Part shown: piece after piece, positions 13,686 through 20,230 of the stretch
Position numbering within the stretch: the first letter of the stretch is position 1
Layout of the letters: each line of letters opens with the position of its first letter
From: an uncultured Geobacter sp.
GTDB lineage: Bacteria; Desulfobacterota; Desulfuromonadia; Geobacterales; Geobacteraceae
Direction: 5' to 3'
Length of the DNA: 20,230 bases
Assembly: GCA_937886325.1 (NCBI GenBank)
Contig: CALABV010000151.1
Location: 1 to 20,230 of the forward strand
Made by a program: the position numbers and the translations under genes
Notes under the pieces: model-generated
Databases searched by the model: none
Told to the model about the DNA's origin: nothing
The model's input: only the letters and a program-made list of their open reading frames with translations

Positions 13686-16600
13686 GTGACGACCCTGAAA
13701 ACCTACGACAACCTTGCCATCGAGTTGGCGGGCGACAACCTCATCGAGGCCAGCGCCGGAACCGGCAAGACCTTCGCCATTGCCTGCCTGTATCTGCGTC
13801 TGGTGGTGGAGGAGGGCCTGCTCCCGGAGAACATCCTGGTGGTGACCTTTACCGAGGCCGCAACCAAGGAGCTGCGGGGAAGGGTGCGGGAACGGCTGCG
13901 CGCCGCCCGTGACGTCTTTGCCGGGATTGGGGAGGGTGACGATTTCTGCGCCGGCATGATGAGCGTCGCACATCCGCGGTGGCCTGGCGCGGAAACGGCC
14001 CTCGCCCGCATCGATTCCGCACTGCGGACATTCGACTGCGCCGCGATTTCCACCATCCACGGGTTCTGCTCCCGGGCCCTCCAGGAGAATGCCTTCGAAA
14101 GCGGTGCACTGTACGAGACCGAACTGGCGCCGGACCAGAGTGAGATCCTCCAGTCGGTGGTCGACGATTTCTGGCGCCGCGTCTTCTTCCGAGGCGAGTC
14201 GCCGCTCCTGCCGCTGGTGCTGCGCAAGGGATGGCTGCCCGTGGATATGGTCCGCTTCCTGCGGGGAAAGCTGGGCAACCCGGACCTGGAGGTGGTTCCG
14301 CTCTATTCCGATGAGGACGTGAACCTGATTTTTTCCCGCCTGGAAGCCGTCTTCCTGGACCTGTCGGAGATGTGGCGGGAGAAAAGGGAAGAGATTGCGG
14401 AGATTCTGGTCCAACACAAAGGACTGAGCCGGTCACAGGCAAACTACCATCCCGATCTGGTAGCGGTGCTGCTCGCGGAGATGGACCGCTATGCCGCGGG
14501 AGGACGCGCCCTCGGTTTTTTCTCCGGCTTCGAGAAGTTCACCACGGATTTCATGGAGACGCAGGCCCTGAAGCGTGTGGACCCACCGCGGCACGCGTTC
14601 TTCGACCTCTGCGGAAATTTGTCCAATCTTGCGGAGATGAGCTTCACCGCCCTCAAGTCGGCTCTGTTCGGATTCGCGCGTCGCCGGCTTCCCCAACTGA
14701 AGGAGGAACGTTCCGTCCGGTTTTATGACGATCTCCTTACCGATCTTGCATGCGCGCTGGACGGGCCTTCGGGCACGGCGCTGGCGGAGCGGCTCCGGGA
14801 GCGCTACCGCGCGGCGCTCATCGACGAGTTTCAGGATACGGACCCTGTGCAGTACCGCATCTTCCGACGGATCTTCTCCGGGAACGGTCTTCCCCTGTTC
14901 CTCATCGGCGACCCCAAACAGGCCATCTACAGTTTTCGCGGGGCCGATATCTTCGCCTATCTGGCAGCGAGGGAGGGGGTACCGCCGGAAAACCGCTTCA
15001 CCATGGACAGGAACTGGCGTTCAACTCCCGAGATGGTGGATGCCGTGAGTCTCCTGTTCAGGGAGAAAAGCGGACGTCCCTTCGTCTTTCCGTCCATCGT
15101 CTTTCCCGACGTGGCCGCGGCAAAGGAGGACCGTCCCCTTTCCCTGGAGGGACGCGACCCGGCGCCGCTCCAGGTCTGGTTCCTGGAACGGGATGACGGG
15201 AACGGCAAGGTCATCCCCCTGCGCGCCGCACAGCCGCGTATCGTCGACCTGATGGCTGCGGAGATTTCCGGTCTCCTGGCCGACGGCAGGGAAGGGAAGG
15301 CCCTCATCGACGGGCGGGGAGTCCTTCCCGAGGATATCGCGGTGATCGTGAGGAGCCATGACCAGGCGTCCCTGGTGCAGGATGCGCTGCGGTCGCTCGC
15401 CATCCCCTCGGTGGTGCAGAGCACGGCCGGCCTCTTTTCCACAGAGGAGGCGAAGGAGATGTGCCGGGTGCTGGCCGCTGTCGTGGAGCCGTCGCGGGAG
15501 AACGCGGTGCGCTCCGCCCTGGCCACGACTCTCCTGGGCGTGTCCGGCAACGGGATCGCCGCGCTCCGGGATGACGAGGCGGCATGGGAGGAACGGCTTT
15601 CCGCCTTCCGGGAGTACCATGAGGTGTGGCGGAAGCGCGGATTCATGACCATGTTCCGCGCCCTGCTCTCCCGGGAAGGGGTGCGCGAGCGCCTTCTGGC
15701 CTTCACGGACGGCGAACGGCGGCTCACCAACGTCCTCCACTGCGGCGAGGTCCTCCACCAGGCTGCGGTACGGGATGTTCACGGCATGGATTCCCTTCGG
15801 GCATGGTTCGATGAACGGGTGAGCGTGCCGCCGGAGAACGAGGAGTACCAGATCCGGCTCGAATCGGACGAGAAGGCGGTGCGCATCGTCACCATCCACG
15901 TGAGCAAGGGACTCGAATACCCCATCGTCTTCTCCCCCTTTTCCTGGGGCGGCGTCCATGAGACGGGGGATACCGCGGTCTGCCACGAGGGTTTTCGCCT
16001 GGTGGCCGATTTCGGTTCCGACCGCTTCCCCGAGCACGCAGTCGCAGCGCGGACCGAGGCCCTGGCCGAGAACGTCCGGCTTCTCTACGTGGCCCTCACC
16101 CGTGCCCGGTGCCGCTGCTACCTGGTCTGGGGACGGTTCCGCCATACGGAGTCTTCCGCGCCCGCATATCTCCTTCACTACCCGTCCGGGGAGGAGGCTG
16201 ACCGGGTGGTGGAAGAATTGTCAACGGCCATGGAGGCGATCTCCGACGCGGACATGGTGGGTGTGCTGCGGGAACTCCGCGAGAAAGGAAAGGGGTGCCT
16301 TCAGGTCACGGTGAATCCCGAGCCGGTGCAGGGTACCGCCCCGACCGGGCCGATCGCGGCGCGCCTGCCCGACTTCGTCCCGTTTCGGGGGCGGATCGAA
16401 ACCGACTGGCGTGTCGCCAGCTTTACCTCATTCGCGGCCGGGCATCGTGAAACGGCCGAACTGCCGGACCGTGACCAGGGAACGGCCGGGATCAGGGACG
16501 GCGGGACAGGCGCGAGGGAGGAGATGCCCGCTCCCGAGGGGAGCATCTTCGCCTTTCCGCGGGGCGCGCGGGCAGGTATCTGTCTCCATGCGCTGTTCGA

Positions 16601-17288
16601 GAAGCTGGACTTTTCCGCTGGAGATGACGTGATACCCGCTCTGGTTGCCGGGCAGCTGCGCCGCCACGGTTTCGGCGCCGAGTGGCGGGAAACCGTGTCC
16701 GCCATGGTGCGGAATGTCGTCCGGTCGCCCCTCGGAATAGATGGAGAGCCTTTTTGTCTCGGCGACCTTCCCGGCGGAGGCTGGATCTCCGAACTGGAGT
16801 TTTTCTTTCCCCTCCGCTTCATCGAGGCGGGGAGGGTGTCGGAGCTCCTCCGCGGCTGGGCGGGGAGGCACGTGGATGCCGGCCTTCCCTCCCTCGCGGA
16901 TCGGCTGGACTTCGCCCCGGCGCGTGGCATGGTGCGCGGATTTCTGGACCTGGTGTTCCGCCATGGAGGACGGTATTACCTGGTGGACTGGAAATCCAAC
17001 CACCTGGGCAACCGTCCGGAGGATTACTGCCGGGAGTCCCTGGCGCGGGAGATGGATCGAAAGCTCTACCGCCTCCAGTACCTGCTGTATACCGTTGCCC
17101 TGAACCGGTTTCTTGCCGCCAGGGACCCGGCGTACCGTTATGAAGACCACTTCGGTGGGGCACTCTACCTGTTCCTGCGGGGGATGGACCCCGGACGGCC
17201 GGGCAAAGGAATCTTTCTCGAGCTGCCGCCGGCCGGCCTGGTGCGGGAGTTGACGGAATGTCTCATGGAAAGCGGGGGAGGGCGCTGA
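13686..17288 (+). CDS. recB: Exodeoxyribonuclease V beta subunit RecB (helicase-nuclease)
   Basis: A 1200-residue protein of normal RecB length, the 3'-5' helicase and sole nuclease of RecBCD. SF1A helicase motifs are in order: Walker A A22-SAGTGKT29, TFTEAATKELRGRVRERL, STIHGFC, Walker B D380-E381 (LIDEFQDTD), GDPKQAIYSFRGAD, TMDRNWRST, VRIVTIHVSKGLEYP and RLLYVALTRAR. The C-terminal nuclease is intact: His968 (GICLHALFE), Asp1088 (GFLDLV), Asp1101 and Lys1103 (VDWKSN), and QYLLY. The Asp-Asp spacing equals that of E. coli RecB. The start is GTG at 13686 with GAGGA six bases before it; the nearby ATG at 13679 is out of frame. A repeat element fills the upstream gap, so recB may need read-through from recC or its own promoter. 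The stop overlaps the recD start by one base. Confidence 0.97.
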   Translation: MTTLKTYDNLAIELAGDNLIEASAGTGKTFAIACLYLRLVVEEGLLPENILVVTFTEAATKELRGRVRERLRAARDVFAGIGEGDDFCAGMMSVAHPRWPGAETALARIDSALRTFDCAAISTIHGFCSRALQENAFESGALYETELAPDQSEILQSVVDDFWRRVFFRGESPLLPLVLRKGWLPVDMVRFLRGKLGNPDLEVVPLYSDEDVNLIFSRLEAVFLDLSEMWREKREEIAEILVQHKGLSRSQANYHPDLVAVLLAEMDRYAAGGRALGFFSGFEKFTTDFMETQALKRVDPPRHAFFDLCGNLSNLAEMSFTALKSALFGFARRRLPQLKEERSVRFYDDLLTDLACALDGPSGTALAERLRERYRAALIDEFQDTDPVQYRIFRRIFSGNGLPLFLIGDPKQAIYSFRGADIFAYLAAREGVPPENRFTMDRNWRSTPEMVDAVSLLFREKSGRPFVFPSIVFPDVAAAKEDRPLSLEGRDPAPLQVWFLERDDGNGKVIPLRAAQPRIVDLMAAEISGLLADGREGKALIDGRGVLPEDIAVIVRSHDQASLVQDALRSLAIPSVVQSTAGLFSTEEAKEMCRVLAAVVEPSRENAVRSALATTLLGVSGNGIAALRDDEAAWEERLSAFREYHEVWRKRGFMTMFRALLSREGVRERLLAFTDGERRLTNVLHCGEVLHQAAVRDVHGMDSLRAWFDERVSVPPENEEYQIRLESDEKAVRIVTIHVSKGLEYPIVFSPFSWGGVHETGDTAVCHEGFRLVADFGSDRFPEHAVAARTEALAENVRLLYVALTRARCRCYLVWGRFRHTESSAPAYLLHYPSGEEADRVVEELSTAMEAISDADMVGVLRELREKGKGCLQVTVNPEPVQGTAPTGPIAARLPDFVPFRGRIETDWRVASFTSFAAGHRETAELPDRDQGTAGIRDGGTGAREEMPAPEGSIFAFPRGARAGICLHALFEKLDFSAGDDVIPALVAGQLRRHGFGAEWRETVSAMVRNVVRSPLGIDGEPFCLGDLPGGGWISELEFFFPLRFIEAGRVSELLRGWAGRHVDAGLPSLADRLDFAPARGMVRGFLDLVFRHGGRYYLVDWKSNHLGNRPEDYCRESLAREMDRKLYRLQYLLYTVALNRFLAARDPAYRYEDHFGGALYLFLRGMDPGRPGKGIFLELPPAGLVRELTECLMESGGGR

Positions 17289-19069
17289 TGGCGAGCGAAA
17301 CTGTCGAGTACCGGGACATCGATGTCATGTTCGCCGACTTCCTCTGCCGCCGGGCCGGGGAATCGGGGGAGACCTTGCGACGGGTCGCGCTGGACGTGAG
17401 CCGTGCCACGGGTGATGGGCATATCTGCCTTGATCTGGCGGAGGCGTACGGCTCCTCGGAGGCGGAAACGGCTGCTTCGCTGGCGAAGTCGGCAGTGGTG
17501 GCCGGACCCGGCAGGGTGGCGCCCCTGGTCCTTGACGGTGACAACCGGATCTACCTGTATCGCTACTGGAAGTACGAACAGGACCTTGCCGCGTGGTTGC
17601 GCGCCATGGCCGGTGAACGGGTCGGTGGGGTGGACCTCGGCCTGATGAGAGACGGCCTTCACCGCCTGTTCGAGCCCCGGACCGGCGACGGACCGGACTG
17701 GCAGAAAATCGCCGCCGCCGCGGCGCTCCGGAGCCGCTTTACCGTCGTTTCCGGCGGACCCGGCACCGGCAAAACAACCACCGTTGTGAAAATACTGGCG
17801 CTCCTCATGGAACAGTCGAAGGGGGCGCGCCTCTCCATCGCCCTTGCCGCGCCCACGGGCAAGGCAGCGGCACGCCTTCGGGAGTCGATCCGGACGGCCA
17901 GGGAGAAATTGCGGGAAAAATCGGGAGTAGCGGACCGCATACCCGACGACGTGTCCACCATCCACCGGCTGCTCGGGGTGATCCCGGGTTCGTGCCGCTT
18001 CCGGCACGATGCCGACAACCCGCTGCCCCATGACATCGTGGTGGTGGATGAGGCCTCCATGGTGGCTCTGCCCCTCATGGCACGGCTGGTGGCGGCATTG
18101 TCCAGCCATGCCCGGCTCATCCTGCTGGGCGACCGGGACCAGCTCGCCTCGGTGGAGCCGGGAGCGGTGCTGGGCGACATCTGTCGTGGCGGCCATGAGA
18201 GCGGGTTTTCCCGGGAATTCCTGTCATTTCTGGATGAAGTGACGGGAGCAGGCCCTGCACACGATGCCGAGGGAAAAGGGATGTCGCCCCTTGCCGACTC
18301 CATTGTCGTGCTGAGGAAAAACTACCGCTTCGGCGCTTCTAGCGCCATCGGCGTCATCAGCCGCGCCGTGAACGAGGGAGATGCCGGGGCGGTTCTGGCG
18401 GCTCTTGCCGGCCGGGAGGACGGCGAGGTTGTCAGGAAAGACGTGCCGCCGGCCGAATCGCTTTCCACAGCTCTGGAGGAGAGTGTCCTGGGTGGATACG
18501 CAGAGTACCTGGGCACGGAAGACCCGGCCGGGGCGCTTGCCCTGTTCGACCGTTTCCGTATCCTGTGCGCGGTGCGCAGGGGGAGTCACGGCGTCTCCGG
18601 AGTGAACCGCGCCGTGGAGTCAATCCTCGCTTCGCGCCGGCTCATTGCGTCGGACAGGACCTGGTACCGGGGGCGGCCGGTGATGGTCACGGTAAACGAT
18701 TACACCGTCCGCCTCTTCAACGGGGATATCGGCATTGCCCTTCCCGACCCGGACCGGCCGGAGACCCTGTCGGTATTCTTTCCGGCGGAGAACGGAGGGG
18801 TGCGAAAGGTCTCCCCCCTGCGCCTTCCCGACCACGAGACGGTGTTCGCCATGACCGTTCACAAGAGCCAGGGGTCGGAGTTCGATCGCGTGCTCCTGGT
18901 CATGCCTCCCGCGGACAGCCGGGTGCTGACGCGCGAACTCCTTTATACCGGCATCACACGGGCCAGGAAATCGGTGGAGATCTGGTGCGGAGAGGAGATC
19001 CTCCGGGCGACGGTTTCCCGCTGCATCGACCGGCGTTCGGGGCTTGAAAGGGCACTGTGGGAGGAGTGA
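17288..19069 (+). CDS. recD: Exodeoxyribonuclease V alpha subunit RecD (5'-3' helicase)
   Basis: A 593-residue protein, close to E. coli RecD (608). It is the fast SF1B 5'-3' motor of RecBCD. The N-terminus has the RecD-type GHICLDL segment. Then come Walker A GGPGTGKTTT (Lys162), AAPTGKAAARL, STIHRLLGV, Walker B VVVDEASMV, LLGDRDQLASVEPGAVLGDI, MTVHKSQGSEFDRVLLVMP and RELLYTGITRARK. All SF1B motifs look intact. The ATG at 17288 overlaps the recB TGA by one base with GGAGGG upstream, so the two are translationally coupled. An in-frame ATG ten codons earlier lies inside recB and is less likely. A repeat element begins four bases after the stop; no intrinsic terminator is visible. Confidence 0.96.
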   Translation: MASETVEYRDIDVMFADFLCRRAGESGETLRRVALDVSRATGDGHICLDLAEAYGSSEAETAASLAKSAVVAGPGRVAPLVLDGDNRIYLYRYWKYEQDLAAWLRAMAGERVGGVDLGLMRDGLHRLFEPRTGDGPDWQKIAAAAALRSRFTVVSGGPGTGKTTTVVKILALLMEQSKGARLSIALAAPTGKAAARLRESIRTAREKLREKSGVADRIPDDVSTIHRLLGVIPGSCRFRHDADNPLPHDIVVVDEASMVALPLMARLVAALSSHARLILLGDRDQLASVEPGAVLGDICRGGHESGFSREFLSFLDEVTGAGPAHDAEGKGMSPLADSIVVLRKNYRFGASSAIGVISRAVNEGDAGAVLAALAGREDGEVVRKDVPPAESLSTALEESVLGGYAEYLGTEDPAGALALFDRFRILCAVRRGSHGVSGVNRAVESILASRRLIASDRTWYRGRPVMVTVNDYTVRLFNGDIGIALPDPDRPETLSVFFPAENGGVRKVSPLRLPDHETVFAMTVHKSQGSEFDRVLLVMPPADSRVLTRELLYTGITRARKSVEIWCGEEILRATVSRCIDRRSGLERALWEE

Positions 19070-19072
19070 TCC

Positions 19073-19266
19073 GAAAGCCGGCAGTTGGAGGTGTCCGTAG
19101 AGAGCGACTCGGTCCTATTTCGTTGCTGCTCTTAGCGAAATGGAGCGGCCACAGCCGATACTGTCCGAACCCGAAGGGTGAGTCTATCGGCTGTAGCGAA
19201 ATGAGCTTAGAGCAGCAGAAAGAGGGCAAACGGAGCGAACGAAGGATGCCTCCAACTGCCGAATCC
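19073..19266 (-). repeat. Full copy (B) of the inverted-terminal-repeat element, inverted
   Basis: The ends carry an 18-bp inverted repeat (19079-19096 with 19244-19261) with 16 of 18 matches, flanked by GAAAGCC and GAATCC. There are nested internal palindromes: a TGCTGCTCT arm (19124-19135) with its partner near 19206-19218, and ACAGCCGATA (19151-19160) with TATCGGCTGT (19185-19194). TAGCGAAATG occurs twice as a direct repeat. Read in reverse complement, it aligns along its length with the copy at 13482-13674. It begins four bases after the recD stop and ends 12 bases before the CAP gene ATG. Confidence 0.85.
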
Positions 19267-19278
19267 AGGGTGATTGGT

Positions 19279-19875
19279 ATGCGACATTTTCTGTTTTCTG
19301 TATTCATCCTCGTCATCGTTCCGGTTGGGTGCGCGGGCGCGGGAATCGGTTCCGGGCCGGCCGGCGCGACGCATCGCCCCCCGGCTTCCGAGTCTGTCAA
19401 CCCCGTTCCGATGGCCGCTCCCTTAGCGGGAAATCCGGCCGGGGGAAGGGCACGGGTGGATTCCTCCCTGCTTGCCGCCGTCAATCAGGCGCGCTCAAGG
19501 GCAAGAAAGTGCGGGTCGGTCTTCCATGCGGCGGCCGCACCGGTGGCATGGAGTGACAAGATGGGAAACGCGGCCCTCAAGCATGCCGGGGACATGGCGT
19601 CGAAAGGCTTTCTCAGCCATACCGGTTCCGATGACTCGTCATCCGACGAACGCCTTTCCCGTGAAGGGTACCCGTGGCGAACCGTCGGAGAAAACATCGC
19701 AGTGGGCCAGTCGACCGCGGCCGAGGTCGTCCGTGACTGGCTCACCAGCGAGGGCCACTGCCGGAATATCATGAGTCCCGATTTTCATGAAATCGGCGCC
19801 GCCTACGCGTTCGGTCCCTACCAGGGTTCGCACTTCGTGAAGTACTGGACACTGGTTCTGGGAAGCAGACGATAA
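19279..19875 (+). CDS. Secreted CAP/SCP-domain (PF00188-like) protein
   Basis: A 198-residue exported protein. The N-terminus MRHFLFSVFILVIVPVGCAG is a signal peptide ending in a possible lipobox at Cys18. The residue at -3 is Pro rather than Leu, so lipidation is uncertain. A low-complexity Gly/Ala/Pro linker follows. The CAP domain (about residues 60-195) has the usual blocks: LLAAVNQARS, NAALKHAGDMASKGFLSHTG, VGENIAVG, RDWLTSEGHCRNIMSPDFHE, and YWTLVLG. Bacterial members are extracytoplasmic with mostly unknown roles. The frame runs upstream to 19057, but that part is repeat element B, so the ATG at 19279 (AGGG upstream) is chosen. No functional link to RecBCD is evident. Confidence 0.9.
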   Translation: MRHFLFSVFILVIVPVGCAGAGIGSGPAGATHRPPASESVNPVPMAAPLAGNPAGGRARVDSSLLAAVNQARSRARKCGSVFHAAAAPVAWSDKMGNAALKHAGDMASKGFLSHTGSDDSSSDERLSREGYPWRTVGENIAVGQSTAAEVVRDWLTSEGHCRNIMSPDFHEIGAAYAFGPYQGSHFVKYWTLVLGSRR

Positions 19876-20230
19876 CAACTCTCCGACGCTGCATCATCCT
19901 GTCCGGTATATTCAGTCCTCATAGATTGGGAATGAACAATGAAACCTGTGTGTGTAAATATTCCCGACATGCAGCTGTTGTTTTCTGGAATTCTTTACAT
20001 GTTGTGCTGTTCTATCATGAAAAAACCGTTATACATCGGGTGGGTTGCATGAGGCATGTAAATTGCTATTTTCACATAGGAAAGGAGGGGGTTGACGCTT
20101 TTCAAGAGAAAAAACAGCTCTATACTTACTGGAAATAAGAATCTGGTTTTCATCGACGCTCTTGATCCGGTCTAGTGAGTCCATGCCGTCTCGCTCGTCG
20201 TCCGTTGATCGCGACAGGGGACAGTGTAGT
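19876..20230. other. AT-rich right-hand intergenic region
   Basis: From about 19925 to 20140 the base composition is clearly more AT-rich than the rest of the window, and no gene is supported. TTGACG (20092-20097) and TATACT (20121-20126) are both present but 23 bases apart, too far for a standard promoter. I see no intrinsic terminator for the CAP gene. The last 90 bases are GC-rich again and may be the end of an off-window gene. Confidence 0.4.
20029..20230 (-). CDS. Possible C-terminal end of an off-window leftward gene, or its remnant
   Basis: The leftward frame is open from the right edge to a TAA at 20029-20031. Near the edge it reads DDERDGMDSLDRIKSVDENQ, which resembles the DG-containing helix-4 region of response-regulator receiver domains. 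The following residues, encoded by AT-rich DNA, do not look like a receiver. This may be a decayed or frameshifted end. The evidence is a short resemblance only. Confidence 0.18.
   Translation of the reverse strand, partial: LHCPLSRSTDDERDGMDSLDRIKSVDENQILISSKYRAVFSLEKRQPPPFLCENSNLHASCNPPDV

Noticed and set aside
10119..19069. An anti-phage defence island around recBCD
   Set aside because: Apart from RecBCD itself, which also degrades foreign DNA, no restriction, toxin-antitoxin, CRISPR or retron gene is present.
20092..20126. Promoter formed by TTGACG and TATACT
   Set aside because: The spacer is 23 bases, well beyond the 16-18 that sigma-70 tolerates.
19926..20138. A 70-codon rightward frame
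   Set aside because: It starts at TTG, has no ribosome site, and lies in AT-rich DNA with no family resemblance.

Overview
The window is GC-rich, densely coded bacterial chromosome. Gene content suggests a Geobacter-like member of the Desulfuromonadota: a 66-residue XRE regulator of a type I associate with that group, short CstA and UspA proteins, a DUF3617 lipoprotein, and complete RecB, RecC and RecD subunits. The taxonomic call is inference from protein style, not from a marker gene. I see no rRNA, tRNA, CRISPR array, prophage or intact IS element.

Layout. 1-1448 (minus): a serine hydrolase / class C beta-lactamase-like lipoprotein that runs off the left edge. 1810-2697 (plus): LysR regulator. 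2934-4022 (plus): leuB, closed by a strong bidirectional terminator at 4057-4089 that it shares with a convergent DUF3617 lipoprotein gene (4106-4597, minus). 4598-5223 holds no conventional gene. It does contain a small transcribed-looking unit: a -10 box, a 14-bp palindrome, a 19-codon ORF with a very good Shine-Dalgarno, and a bidirectional terminator. 5224-6108 (minus): a two-gene operon of XRE regulator then SRAP (YedK/HMCES) DNA-protein crosslink protein. 6368-6811 (minus): universal stress protein. 7233-9077 (plus): CstA-type transporter, tail to tail with a SagB-type nitroreductase (9084-9854, minus). 10119-19069 (plus): recC, recB, recD, encoding the whole RecBCD helicase-nuclease, with catalytic motifs of RecB and RecD intact. 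19279-19875 (plus): a secreted CAP/SCP-domain protein. 19876-20230 is AT-rich and largely empty.

The main signal not explained by the genes is a family of short inverted-terminal-repeat elements. Two full copies of about 190 bp lie in opposite orientation, one in the recC-recB gap (13482-13674) and one between recD and the CAP gene (19073-19266). A collapsed copy of about 50 bp lies between lysR and leuB (2707-2754). Both full copies end within about 12 bases of the next gene's start, so they may affect expression of recB and the CAP gene.

Functionally the window mixes leucine biosynthesis (leuB), uptake (cstA), stress (uspA) and DNA maintenance (SRAP, RecBCD). Apart from XRE-SRAP and recCBD, I see no evidence that these neighbours form one system. 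No clear undescribed multi-gene system is visible. The best candidates for something new are the repeat family and the 4930-5205 small-RNA or small-peptide locus.
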